Shown piece by piece: positions 1 through 8,320 of a DNA stretch of 64,000 bases (its first letter is position 1; every line of letters starts with the position of its first letter). Made by a program: the position numbers and the translations under genes. The DNA is from Halapricum hydrolyticum (lineage in GTDB: Archaea; Halobacteriota; Halobacteria; Halobacteriales; Haloarculaceae): the NCBI RefSeq assembly GCF_025517535.1, contig NZ_JAOPKC010000016.1:1-64000 (forward strand), in the 5' to 3' direction. The notes under the pieces were generated by a model. The model had not been told where the DNA came from, made no database searches, and worked only from the letters and a program-made list of their open reading frames with translations.

Positions 1-105
1 TGTCGAACACGCGCGTGCACGACAGAAAGTCCGTAATCGGCATCATCTGTCCTTGCTACCGCCTACGTCACGCTCCTACTTCAACGTGCAAAGCTGAGCG
101 TAACG

Positions 106-882
106 TCATTCCAGCGTCTTTTCCGCCCATTTCAGCGCGTAGTCGGCCCCATGTTCGCGGTAGGCGTCGGCGTTCAACGCCCCGAACGGCGTCGGTAGCT
201 CGAGATCGTGTTTGATCGCGCTGCAGGCCAGTTCGGCGGCGTCGCCGAACGCCGTCCGGCCGCTGGCGACGTCCTCGGAAAGCGAGGACAGGCGCGGCTG
301 GAGACGCTGGCCGGCGTCGACCCAGGCGTCGTACAGCGGTGGCTGCTCGTCGGCCCAGTCGGCGAACACGGGCCGGGTGTGCAAACCGAGGTACCCCTCG
401 TAGAGTGCGGCCGCGAGCTGGTACGTGTCGGCAGGGTCGAGCCGTCCGGAGACGGCCCCGGCGAACTTCCGGTAGCGGTCTTCGAAAAAGCCGAGGAACT
501 GCTCGGGGACGCCGAGTCCGACCTGCACCAGCGCCTCAGCGAGCAGGAACTGGACGAACGCGTCGGGCAAGCCCGACAGCCGCGGCTTGACCAGCACGAT
601 CGGCGGGTCCGTCTGGCGCGTCCAGGCGACGCCGCCATCACCGGGTGCGCCGACGGTGAAGGTGTCGCTCGCGTATTCGGCGAGCACCTCCGGGGCGTCG
701 GCCGGCACCCACGACCGCGGATAGCTCGCCGGGTCGAGCGACTCGACGAACAGCCCGAGTTGTTCGGCACTCGCCGGCGGGAGCGTCTCGAAGTCCCGCT
801 GGACGTCCAGCACGAGCGCTTCGGGCGCGTGGACAGCGCGCACCTGTTCGACGGCGTCGGACAGGGGTCGCTCGGCGAACAT
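106..882 (-). CDS. Conserved haloarchaeal hypothetical protein (258 aa)
   Basis: I do not recognise a characterised family. The product is acidic, mostly helical and soluble, with no signal peptide or membrane segment. It looks like a lineage-specific haloarchaeal protein of unknown role. Its ATG overlaps the stop of a 30-codon upstream ORF by one base (TGATG), so the two are probably co-translated. The long readings on the opposite strand are GC-codon-bias shadows. Function unknown; reality of the gene is supported by high acidity and codon bias like its neighbours. Confidence 0.75.
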   Translation of the reverse strand: MFAERPLSDAVEQVRAVHAPEALVLDVQRDFETLPPASAEQLGLFVESLDPASYPRSWVPADAPEVLAEYASDTFTVGAPGDGGVAWTRQTDPPIVLVKPRLSGLPDAFVQFLLAEALVQVGLGVPEQFLGFFEDRYRKFAGAVSGRLDPADTYQLAAALYEGYLGLHTRPVFADWADEQPPLYDAWVDAGQRLQPRLSSLSEDVASGRTAFGDAAELACSAIKHDLELPTPFGALNADAYREHGADYALKWAEKTLE

Positions 883-974
883 CAGGCTGCAAGCGCGGTG
901 TTGACGATCAGGGCGACGGCCAACAACGCCGACAGCCCGATCGTCCCCAGAACGATTTTGGTCGCTGTACTCAT
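882..974 (-). CDS. Single-TM micro-protein (30 aa)
   Basis: A 30-residue ORF starting MSTATKIVLG and ending NTALAA. It is almost entirely one hydrophobic helix with a short N-terminal K-containing head, so it would be a one-pass membrane peptide. Its stop overlaps the start of the following 258-aa gene by one base (TGATG), the arrangement expected for translational coupling. It is shorter than usual annotation cut-offs. Reality is inferred from composition and overlap only; conservation has not been tested. Confidence 0.5.
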   Translation of the reverse strand: MSTATKIVLGTIGLSALLAVALIVNTALAA

Positions 975-1060
975 GCCCCGTTCTTCCGGGGCAGGCGAGT
1001 TAAATACACCGCAGTGACTGGTGTCCGGAGACCGCACTCACCGCAGCCGGTGGGCCACAC

Positions 1061-1915
1061 TCACCGCAGCCGATGGTACGTCTCTCTGAGCGTCGCCGCC
1101 GCGACGTCTGCCACGTCGGCAGCCTCACGCTGAGTGAGTGACGCGTCGGATTCGCGCGCAGCCGTGTACAGGCAGGCCGCGGCCACGCCGGCCGGGTTGC
1201 GCCCGCTCGCGATCCCCTCGTCTCCGGCCCGGGCGGCCAGTTCCCGAGCACGGCGTTCGACCGCAGTGTCGAGACCGAGTTCGGTCGCGAACCGGGGCAG
1301 GTACTCCGCGGGATCGACCGGCCCGGTTTCGAGGTCGAACGCGCGATTGAGCACCCCATAGCAGTTCTTGAGTCGGCCACGGTCGATCCGCGAGACCGCT
1401 GCGACCTCCGACAGCGTGCGAGAGATCCCCGCGATCCGACAGATGGCATACAGTGCCGCCGTCGCGATCCCTTCGATCGAGCGACCGCGGAGGAGGTCGT
1501 CCTCCTGTGCACTGGCAAAGAGGACACACGCCCGATCGCGGATCGCGTCCGGAAGCGACAGTCGGCCCGCCATCCGCCGGATCTCGATGAACGCCTCCCG
1601 CCGGTTGCGCGCGACTTTCGAGGGTGCGTTCGCCCGGTGGTGTTGTGTGCGAAGCCGCGCGAGTCGGCGTCGTTTTTCCGCGGGCACGCTGCGGTCGCGA
1701 CCGATCTCGGTCGAAAGCCCCATGTCGTGGCGGGCGGGCGTCAACGGCGCGCCCGTACGCTCACGCTCGTCCTCGTCGAACGAACGCCACTCCGGCCCGC
1801 GGTCGATCCGGTCCGTCTCGACGACGAGACCGCAGTCGGTACAGACCGTTTCCTGTTCCCCCATCCGGAGCGTCCCCCGACACTCCGGACACAGCTGCTC
1901 GCCGCTCGCTTGCAT
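1061..1915 (-). CDS. tfb: Transcription initiation factor IIB (TFB)
   Basis: General archaeal initiation factor that bridges TBP-bound promoter DNA and RNA polymerase. The N-terminus has a zinc ribbon (C9, C12, C25, C28), followed by a B-finger/linker and two cyclin-like repeats; the second ends at the C-terminus with a recognition-helix-like segment. At 284 aa it is slightly shorter than many TFBs. I chose the internal ATG (MQASGEQ) because a TATA box lies about 24-30 bp upstream, which predicts a leaderless transcript; the longer 302-codon reading would start upstream of that promoter. Haloarchaea usually carry several TFB paralogues, so this may be one specialised member. Confidence 0.93.
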   Translation of the reverse strand: MQASGEQLCPECRGTLRMGEQETVCTDCGLVVETDRIDRGPEWRSFDEDERERTGAPLTPARHDMGLSTEIGRDRSVPAEKRRRLARLRTQHHRANAPSKVARNRREAFIEIRRMAGRLSLPDAIRDRACVLFASAQEDDLLRGRSIEGIATAALYAICRIAGISRTLSEVAAVSRIDRGRLKNCYGVLNRAFDLETGPVDPAEYLPRFATELGLDTAVERRARELAARAGDEGIASGRNPAGVAAACLYTAARESDASLTQREAADVADVAAATLRETYHRLR

Positions 1916-1938
1916 CAGTCCGATTCGATCGAAGGGTC

Positions 1939-1946
1939 TACTTAAG
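1939..1946 (-). promoter_or_regulatory. TATA box of tfb, leaderless architecture
   Basis: On the minus strand the sequence reads CTTAAGTA, about 24-30 bp before the chosen tfb ATG at 1915. This is the haloarchaeal spacing between TATA box and transcription start, so transcription should begin at or next to the start codon. Confidence 0.6.
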
Positions 1947-1983
1947 TCTCGGTAGAGGTGTGTCGACAAGGGACACGTCCCGA

Positions 1984-2409
1984 TCAGAGCCGGTCGGCGA
2001 TCGCGTCAGCGACGTCGTCGAGTTCCGAGTCGGACGGATCGGGACGGGACTCGAAGAGAGCGTGGATCGGGGTGGCCCCGTCGTCTGGAGAGCGCGGGAT
2101 CACGTGGGCGTGGACGTGTGGGACCTCCTGGCCGGCGGCCTCGCCGTTGTTGAACGCGACGGTCGTGGCGGGCGCGCCCACGGCGTCCTCGACCGCGGGG
2201 ACGACCTCGTGCAGCGCGGCGTAGAGGTCGGTCGCTTGCTCGGCGGGCACGTCCTCGAGCCGCTCGTAGTGGTCTTTCGGGATGACCAGCGTGTGCCCCA
2301 TCGTCAGCGGGTTTGCGTCGAGAAACGCCAGCGCGGCGTCGTCTTCGTAGACGGTTCGGCTCGGAATCTCGCCGTCGACGATTCGACAGAAGATGCAGTC
2401 CTCGCTCAT
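1984..2409 (-). CDS. HIT family nucleotide hydrolase/transferase
   Basis: Histidine-triad protein of 141 aa, probably acting on AMP-conjugated nucleotides in the cytoplasm. The HxHxH signature is at H98-H102 (HVHAHVIP), and the N-terminus has the C5xxC8 pair common in Hint-type proteins. The start MSEDCIFC is the conserved N-terminus of the family. The ATG overlaps the TGA of an upstream 34-codon membrane micro-ORF by four bases (ATGA), suggesting coupled translation. The substrate cannot be told from sequence. Confidence 0.9.
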   Translation of the reverse strand: MSEDCIFCRIVDGEIPSRTVYEDDAALAFLDANPLTMGHTLVIPKDHYERLEDVPAEQATDLYAALHEVVPAVEDAVGAPATTVAFNNGEAAGQEVPHVHAHVIPRSPDDGATPIHALFESRPDPSDSELDDVADAIADRL

Positions 2410-2510
2410 GTGCGTATCTGTGACGGCGAACCAGATAATGGTTCGGCGTGCTCTGTGGCTACGAGGACCGCTGCGGCAACGACGATCACTGTGATCGCGA
2501 CTGGAAACAT
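2406..2510 (-). CDS. Single-TM micro-protein (34 aa) upstream of HIT gene
   Basis: The ORF starts MFPVAITVIVV and has one N-terminal hydrophobic helix of about 17 residues, then a short polar tail. Its TGA overlaps the HIT-gene ATG (ATGA). A TATA-like TTAAAATATT lies 21-30 bp upstream of its ATG, so the transcript probably begins at this micro-ORF rather than at the HIT gene, 100 bp further on. Promoter position and overlap are seen directly; that it is translated is inference. Confidence 0.5.
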   Translation of the reverse strand: MFPVAITVIVVAAAVLVATEHAEPLSGSPSQIRT

Positions 2511-2530
2511 GTATCTTCCGCTGGTAAATG

Positions 2531-2540
2531 GAATATTTTA
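2531..2540 (-). promoter_or_regulatory. TATA box for micro-ORF and HIT gene
   Basis: TTAAAATATT on the minus strand, ending about 21 bp before the micro-ORF ATG. It is the only strong AT-rich promoter element between the HIT gene and the next upstream gene. The 2541-2777 stretch otherwise holds no gene I can support. Confidence 0.45.
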
Positions 2541-2777
2541 AGTGACGCGGGAGAGCACAGCCGATGCGTTCAGTGGTGGGGGTATCCGTTGTGCGCCGCG
2601 GAGGCAATCGCGCAACAGTCCCCGCAACGCCGCTGTACGCACGAATGTCGCTTCCCGACACCACCTGCCAACCGCTGCCCTCCAAGACCCATCGTCCGCG
2701 ACTACCGTCGGTCCCCGCGTTCCGCTTTTATCGCGAATACAAGCCGACGGATACGTGTTGCAGGTCGAGCGCGCCGA

Positions 2778-3011
2778 TCACTCAGTCAGCGGGAGCGCGA
2801 TGCCGAACACGAGCGGCGCGAACAGGCCGACGAGGATCCCGAGCATTTCGAGATCGAGAAACAGCGTGTGCCCCCACGTTGGCAGCGAACCGACGACGGC
2901 GGGGCCGAGCACTTCTCCGAGCAGGCCGACGACGAGCAGGCCGACGCCGAGGGCGAATCCGCGCCGGGTCAGTTTCGGATAGTCCAGATCTCCGTATCGT
3001 CCCATACCCAC
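2778..3011 (-). CDS. Small two-TM membrane protein (77 aa)
   Basis: Conserved-looking haloarchaeal membrane protein of unknown function. After a polar N-terminus with an R-R pair (TRRGFALG) there are two hydrophobic segments, roughly residues 18-42 and 54-75. MGMG offers two start codons two codons apart. It diverges from the next small membrane-protein gene, with a shared intergenic promoter region of about 90 bp. Confidence 0.65.
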   Translation of the reverse strand: MGMGRYGDLDYPKLTRRGFALGVGLLVVGLLGEVLGPAVVGSLPTWGHTLFLDLEMLGILVGLFAPLVFGIALPLTE

Positions 3012-3098
3012 TTGGCGACGAGAGAACGAAATAAGCCTTTCTACTTCGTCGACGGCGAAATGAAAAGAGTCATAATGACGCCTGGGAGAGGACTGGAT

Positions 3099-3311
3099 AT
3101 GATCGAAGGACTCACAGAGGTGCTACCGGAGCTATTTTATACGGTTCTCGCAGGTGGACTGACCGGGCTGGGCGTGCTCGCCGAGACCGCGAGTATGCAG
3201 ACGATCACGGGCGGAGAAACGACGGTCGGCCTATGGATGGCCGCGATCGGGCTCGTGGCCCTGTATGCCGGGTTCAAGCTGGCCCGAGAGAAAGGAATGC
3301 TGACCGCCTGA
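3099..3311 (+). CDS. Small membrane protein (70 aa)
   Basis: The ORF begins MIEGLTEVL and has two hydrophobic segments separated by a polar stretch with a TGGETT turn; the C-terminus is short and basic (KLAREKG). A GGAG lies about 10 bases before the chosen ATG, supporting this start over in-frame ATGs upstream. Function unknown. It points away from the preceding membrane-protein gene. Confidence 0.65.
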   Translation: MIEGLTEVLPELFYTVLAGGLTGLGVLAETASMQTITGGETTVGLWMAAIGLVALYAGFKLAREKGMLTA

Positions 3312-3467
3312 GGAACTCGACACAGCTATCTCGCCTGGTTTTCCCGAGCATATGGCATAGCAGGGTCTTGATATCGGCGCCCAGCAGAGTGATCGACCGA
3401 CTTCTCTGGAGACATCGAACCATCGTTTCCGATCGGCACTGAGAGGGGTGCCGACCGGCACCGACGA

Positions 3468-4793
3468 TCACTGCCCGGGTCGTCGCCAGCGCCAGATCGC
3501 CAGCCCGAGTTCGTACAGCACGATCACGGAAACGACGATCGCCGCGACCTCGCCGGTGGGAAGCCCGATCGCTTCGGCTTCACTGACCAGCGGCGGGTCG
3601 GGATTCGCGAAGTAGCCGATCACGATCGCGCCGAGCAGGACCGGGATCCGGGCGCGGCGGAGTCGCAGGAACGCCTGGTAACTGCGTCGCGTGGCCCGCC
3701 CTTTGAGCGCCAGCAGCGTTCCCTGGAAGAGGCCGACGATCAGGAGCGCGACGAGCACGGGAAGGTATCCGAGTACCCCGACGCTCTCAAGCGCGTCGAC
3801 GACCGGGGCCGGGATCGCGCCGAAGTAGCTGCCGGGCATCGGGAGCCGGCTGAGCACGTAGCCGACGAGTGCAGTCGTCCCCCAGACGTACGGACGGGCC
3901 GCAGTGGCGTTCGAAAGCGTCGGCGCGAGCGACCCCTCACCAGTCCAGTACAGCAGGGCGAGCGTCCCCTCGAACAGGGCGATCATCGTCGCCGTGACGA
4001 TGAACGGCGCCATCCCGGTCGGGTCGGGGTTGAAGATGAACGCCACTGTCGCGAAGCCGGCCCAGAAGTACAGCCGCCGGTCGGCCAGCCAGCGCCGGGA
4101 GGTGACGCCCATCATGATCGCAAGCATGATGAAAAGCGGAATCTGGAAGACGAAGGCGAAGAAGCCGAGCATCAACACCATCAGCTCGAACGTCTGGCCG
4201 AGGCTGAACGCGATCTCGGCGGCGCCTTCCGAGTAGAACAGGAAGTACGTGAAGATCGCCGGCAACACGATGACGTGCGCGAACAGGAGGCCGACGACAG
4301 CCAGGATCAGACTCGTCGGCACGGAGGCCAGGTAGTACCGCCGTTCGTGGGGGTATAGCCCGGGTCGCATGAACAGGTAGCTCTCGTAGACCAGCACCGG
4401 AAGCGCGATGACGAAGCCCGCGAGCGTCGCGACTTTCAGACGTGCCAGGATGAGTCCGAGCGGATGGTACACCCTGGGACAGGCGCTGCCCTTGGCCACG
4501 TCGGCGGCCTGGGCGCACGCCTCCGCCGAGGCCGGCTGGAGGTACGAGTACCAGAGGAAGTTGATGATCCACTCCGAGAACGGGAAGACGACGCCGCTGA
4601 CGACCGCCATCACGAGGAGCACCCGCAGCAACCGGCTGAACATCTCCTCGATGTGTTCGGTCAGCGGGAGTTCCTCGTCGTCAGGTGCGCCTTCGAGGCC
4701 GCCCGGTGGGCCGGGCTCGGGGTCGTAGGGCTCGGCCGGTGGCGTCGGCTCCTCGCCGGGCACGTCGGCACCGCCGGTCTCACCCTCGCCCAT
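3468..4793 (-). CDS. tatC: Twin-arginine translocase subunit TatC (TatCo type)
   Basis: Core receptor of the Tat pathway, which exports folded proteins with RR signal peptides across the membrane. Haloarchaea route most secreted proteins this way. The 441-aa protein has an acidic N-terminal extension of about 45 residues, then a TatC domain with multiple TM segments. The TatC-like motif LPLTEHIEEMFSR precedes TM1. It extends further at the C-terminus than bacterial TatC. It is divergent from the double TatC gene at 4943, the classical TatCo/TatCt pair. No tatA lies next to it. Confidence 0.93.
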   Translation of the reverse strand: MGEGETGGADVPGEEPTPPAEPYDPEPGPPGGLEGAPDDEELPLTEHIEEMFSRLLRVLLVMAVVSGVVFPFSEWIINFLWYSYLQPASAEACAQAADVAKGSACPRVYHPLGLILARLKVATLAGFVIALPVLVYESYLFMRPGLYPHERRYYLASVPTSLILAVVGLLFAHVIVLPAIFTYFLFYSEGAAEIAFSLGQTFELMVLMLGFFAFVFQIPLFIMLAIMMGVTSRRWLADRRLYFWAGFATVAFIFNPDPTGMAPFIVTATMIALFEGTLALLYWTGEGSLAPTLSNATAARPYVWGTTALVGYVLSRLPMPGSYFGAIPAPVVDALESVGVLGYLPVLVALLIVGLFQGTLLALKGRATRRSYQAFLRLRRARIPVLLGAIVIGYFANPDPPLVSEAEAIGLPTGEVAAIVVSVIVLYELGLAIWRWRRPGQ

Positions 4794-4942
4794 AGTGGAC
4801 GGCGGTTTGTTCCCACCTATTGTAAGCCTTCTTTTCTCTGGGAAGCCGAGATGAGACGGGTCGGGATGGATCGAGCGGGGCGAGCGGCCGTCGTCGATGA
4901 ATAAATTGATAATAGCGAGTCGGTAAATGCCCCCGAAGAGCT

Positions 4943-7150
4943 ATGGCCGGCGCAATCGACGAGGACACCCGTCGCACTATCGCTGGCGGTCGAGAGGCAC
5001 TCGGTGCAGCACTCAAGACCGTCCAGCGACACCTCCAGGTCGTCTTTGTCGTCTTCGTCGTCACGCTCGTCGGCACGATCGTCGCACTGCAGAACTACAT
5101 CTGGGAAGCGCTCAAGCAGGACCTGCTGACAGAGGGGGCCGAAGTCGTCACGATCACGCCCTTCGAGGTGATCCTCCTGCAGTTCAAGATCGGGTTGATC
5201 GTCGGCGCGATCGTCTCCGTGCCCGTACTCCTGTATCTCTCCCGGGACGAACTCCGGCAACGGGGGTGGCTGCCACAGGTGCCACTGGCCAAATGGAAGT
5301 TCGCCCTGCTACTCGGCGGCGTGCTGACGCTGTTCGTGCTGGGCATCGCGTACGCCTACCTGTTCTTCTTCCCGCTGATGTTCGACTTCCTCATCAGCAC
5401 GGCCACGAATTCGGGGTTCAATCCCACCTACTCGATCACCAAGTGGATGGAGTTCATCGTGCTGCTGGCGCTGTCGTTCGGGATCGCAGCCCAGCTACCG
5501 CTGGTGATGAGCACCCTCGCGTACGCCGAGATCGTCCCCTACGAGACCTTTCGAGACTACTGGAAACACGCGATCGTCGGGCTGTATGCCGGTGGGGCAC
5601 TGTTCACCCCGCCCGACCCACTGACCCAGCTAATGTGGGCGACACCGCTGGTGGCGCTGTACGCGGGCAGCCTGAAGTTTACCCGGATCGTCGTGACTGT
5701 CAAGCGAAGCAGCGAACAGTTCGATTTCCGTGATATCGCCAGACAGAACTGGAACCGGATCGCCGGCATGGCGCTGCTGTCGTTCGTGATCATCTACGTC
5801 TTTTTCACCACGGGCGGGCTGACGACGCTGAACGATCTGTTCGGGTCGTCGTCGCTGTGGCCGACGCTGACGCCGCTGCCGGAATCGACCGGGCTCTCCC
5901 GTCGAGCGATCGGCGTCCTCTCGGGTGCAGGGGTCGCAATCCTGGTCGCAGTGGTCGTCTTCTATCGGATCATCGCCCGCGAGCTGACGACACTTGACCC
6001 GGCGGCGGCCGCGAGCGTCGGCGATCCGGCTGAACTAGACGTCAGCGAACTCGACGCCGCGGGCGTCCGTGCGGCACCCCTGGAACCGTTCGAGGAGATG
6101 GACGAGGACGAGCTGATGTCGATCGCCTCCGACGCGCTCGAAAACGACGATCCCGAGCGCGCAGAGGCGCTGCTGGATAAGTTCGACGAGGCCAACGAGG
6201 AGACGAGCCAGCCACAGGCGGAATCCACGGGCGAGGGCACACCGGAAGCAGCCGGCGAGAGTGGCGGTGCCCCACCGGAGGCGGGTGACGAGGATTCGAA
6301 CGTGGTCTCCGAGACGACGGCGGGCATGGTCGACGCGTTCACCGAAGACGAAACCACGGAGGACGACATCGGCGGGTACTACTACGACATCGCGTTCATC
6401 CTGGAGTCGCTGACCTCGAAGGCGTTCCGGATCGTCGGGCTGTTCATGGTCGTGCTCGGCGGGCTGTTCTTCTATCTCTACCAGCGCGGGATCAGGGACA
6501 TCAACGCCGACTTCCTCTCGCGGCTGCCGGCCGGGATGAGTGCCGAGGAGGTTCAACCCGTCGCGTTACACCCCGTCGAGCACCTGATCTTCGAGATCAA
6601 GTTCAGCGCGCTGGTCGCCGCGCTCGTGACGCTGCCGCTGGTCCTGTATTACGCCTGGCCGGCGCTGCGCGAGCGCGGGCTGGTCACGGGCGACAAGCGC
6701 GTGTTGCTGGTGTGGGGCGGCACGCTGTTCGTCGGCATCGGGATCGGCAGCGCTATCGGCTACTCGATAGTCGCCCCCGCGGTGATATCCTGGCTCGCCC
6801 AGGACGCGCTGGGCGCGAACATGATCATCGCCTACCGGATCAAATACTACGCCTGGATGGTCGTCTACACGACGATCGGAATCGGCCTGCTGGCGGAGGT
6901 CCCGGTGTCGATGTTCCTGTTTCACTTCGGCGGGCTCGTCTCCTTCAAGACGATGTGGGGCCGCTGGCGCGAGGTGACGATCGGGATCTTCACCTTCGCC
7001 ATGTTCATCACCCCGAGCGGGATGTTCACGATGCTGATGATCGCGATCCCGCTCGCGCTGGCGTTCTACTTCGGGCTGGCCGTGCTGTGGCTCGCCACGC
7101 TGGGCGGCCGTCGCGGCGGTGGTGGTACCATGGTCGAGGAGCCGGCGTGA
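4943..7150 (+). CDS. tatC2: Double TatC fusion (TatCt type)
   Basis: A 735-aa haloarchaea-specific TatC made of two TatC domains in tandem (roughly residues 30-270 and 480-725). They are joined by extra TM segments and a long acidic, Glu/Ala-rich cytoplasmic linker (about 340-465). It is predicted to act as a preformed TatC dimer in the Tat export complex. The start MAGAIDEDTRR follows an AT-rich promoter stretch shared with divergent tatCo. Domain duplication and linker are seen directly; the naming follows haloarchaeal convention. Confidence 0.93.
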   Translation: MAGAIDEDTRRTIAGGREALGAALKTVQRHLQVVFVVFVVTLVGTIVALQNYIWEALKQDLLTEGAEVVTITPFEVILLQFKIGLIVGAIVSVPVLLYLSRDELRQRGWLPQVPLAKWKFALLLGGVLTLFVLGIAYAYLFFFPLMFDFLISTATNSGFNPTYSITKWMEFIVLLALSFGIAAQLPLVMSTLAYAEIVPYETFRDYWKHAIVGLYAGGALFTPPDPLTQLMWATPLVALYAGSLKFTRIVVTVKRSSEQFDFRDIARQNWNRIAGMALLSFVIIYVFFTTGGLTTLNDLFGSSSLWPTLTPLPESTGLSRRAIGVLSGAGVAILVAVVVFYRIIARELTTLDPAAAASVGDPAELDVSELDAAGVRAAPLEPFEEMDEDELMSIASDALENDDPERAEALLDKFDEANEETSQPQAESTGEGTPEAAGESGGAPPEAGDEDSNVVSETTAGMVDAFTEDETTEDDIGGYYYDIAFILESLTSKAFRIVGLFMVVLGGLFFYLYQRGIRDINADFLSRLPAGMSAEEVQPVALHPVEHLIFEIKFSALVAALVTLPLVLYYAWPALRERGLVTGDKRVLLVWGGTLFVGIGIGSAIGYSIVAPAVISWLAQDALGANMIIAYRIKYYAWMVVYTTIGIGLLAEVPVSMFLFHFGGLVSFKTMWGRWREVTIGIFTFAMFITPSGMFTMLMIAIPLALAFYFGLAVLWLATLGGRRGGGGTMVEEPA

Positions 7151-7246
7151 CCGAACCGGCGACCGTTTCAGTGACGATCGGACCGTCCGAGAGGTGCGTG
7201 ATGGTGCTCCGATAGCGTTTTAGTATTCGCTGAAGAAGATCCAGAT

Positions 7247-7426
7247 ATGCCCAAGATAAGCGTCGAAGTGCCGGAAGAGCTCCTGGAGGACCTGGACAGA
7301 CACGTCGGGGAGGACGGGAAGTTCGTCAACCGAAGCGAGGCGATCCGCGCCTCGGTCCGGAAGACGCTGGACATGCTCGACGAGATAGACGCCCGCCACG
7401 ATCGGCTGGACGATGTCGAGGAATAG
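7247..7426 (+). CDS. Ribbon-helix-helix (CopG-type) regulator (59 aa)
   Basis: Short DNA-binding protein beginning MPKISVEVPEELLEDLD. It has the CopG pattern: a beta-strand (ISVEVP), then two helices containing NRSEAIRASVR. Its last 14 bases overlap the start of the following queuosine-precursor transporter gene, so the pair is probably one transcription unit and the regulator may control it. An AT-rich promoter (TTTTAGTATTCG) lies just upstream. Confidence 0.8.
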   Translation: MPKISVEVPEELLEDLDRHVGEDGKFVNRSEAIRASVRKTLDMLDEIDARHDRLDDVEE

Positions 7427-8114
7427 CTCGTCTCTCGCGGTTCCGCAGGTCGCACTGCTCGCGCTGTTCGTCACGGCGCTGATCACGGCGCAGGTGACCG
7501 CCGCGAAGGTGCTGGCGTTCGACCTGCCGGTGTCGATCCCGGTCGCCGGCGATACGCTGCTGTTGCCGGGCGCGGCGCTGGCCTACGCGCTGACCTTCTT
7601 CGCCTCCGATTGTTACGCCGAGTTGTACGGCCGCCGTGCGGCCCAGGTGATGGTCAACGTCGCGTTCGCGATGAACTTCGTGTTGCTGGCGCTGGTCTGG
7701 TCGACGATCGCCGCGCCGATCTCGGGCGCGTCGTCGGTCTCGCAGGCGCAGTTCGCGGACGTGTTGGGGGCCTCGACGGGCATCGTCGTCGGGAGCCTCG
7801 CAGCCTACGTCGTCAGCCAGAACTGGGACGTGATCGTCTTCCACCGGATCCGCGACGCCACCGACGGCGAGCACCTCTGGCTACGAAACCTCGGCTCGAC
7901 CGCCACGAGCCAGCTCATCGACACGGTGATCTTCGTCGGGATCGCATTCTTCGTGTTTCAGGGGCTCCCGCTGGAGGCCGTCGTCTCGCTGATCGTCGGT
8001 CAGTACCTCCTCAAGCTCGGAATCGCCGCGCTGGACACGCCCTTCGTCTATCTCGTCGTCGGGCTCGTCCGCTCGCGCGAGCAGGATTCGACGGCACTGG
8101 CGTTCGGGGATTGA
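7413..8114 (+). CDS. Queuosine/archaeosine precursor transporter (VUT/YhhQ family)
   Basis: Integral membrane protein of 233 aa with about six TM helices, of the VUT/YhhQ family that imports queuosine precursors; in archaea the cargo is plausibly a 7-deazaguanine precursor of archaeosine. Family-like features include SDCYAELYGRRAA after TM2-3 and RNLGSTATSQLIDT near the fifth helix. It starts inside the end of the CopG-type regulator gene. The substrate is inferred from the family only. Confidence 0.85.
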   Translation: MSRNSSSLAVPQVALLALFVTALITAQVTAAKVLAFDLPVSIPVAGDTLLLPGAALAYALTFFASDCYAELYGRRAAQVMVNVAFAMNFVLLALVWSTIAAPISGASSVSQAQFADVLGASTGIVVGSLAAYVVSQNWDVIVFHRIRDATDGEHLWLRNLGSTATSQLIDTVIFVGIAFFVFQGLPLEAVVSLIVGQYLLKLGIAALDTPFVYLVVGLVRSREQDSTALAFGD

Positions 8115-8124
8115 GCAACCACTT

Positions 8125-8320
8125 TTCCTCCTCGGGTGTCCTCGGGCCTTCGGCCCTGCGGGAGCCGCTCAGTCAGAAAAACGTGGGGAAAAACACCTCG
8201 ACCTCACTGCCTCGCGGCTTCACCGCTCGGCTTTTCGCGGTCGCGAGGCGACCGCGCTACCGTTCGGTCGAGCGAAACGGCGCTCGCTCCGCTCGCGCCG
8301 TATGCTGGTCCTCTGCTTAC
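8125..8320. repeat. REP-like GC palindromes between transporter and ileS
   Basis: About 195 bp of non-coding sequence made of short palindromic modules: GGGCCTTCGGCCC, CGCGGCTTCACCGCTCG, CGGTCGCGAGGCGACCG and CGCTCGCTCCGCTCGCG. These resemble interspersed haloarchaeal REP-type sequence. It separates two convergent genes and may act in transcription termination. Confidence 0.6.
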
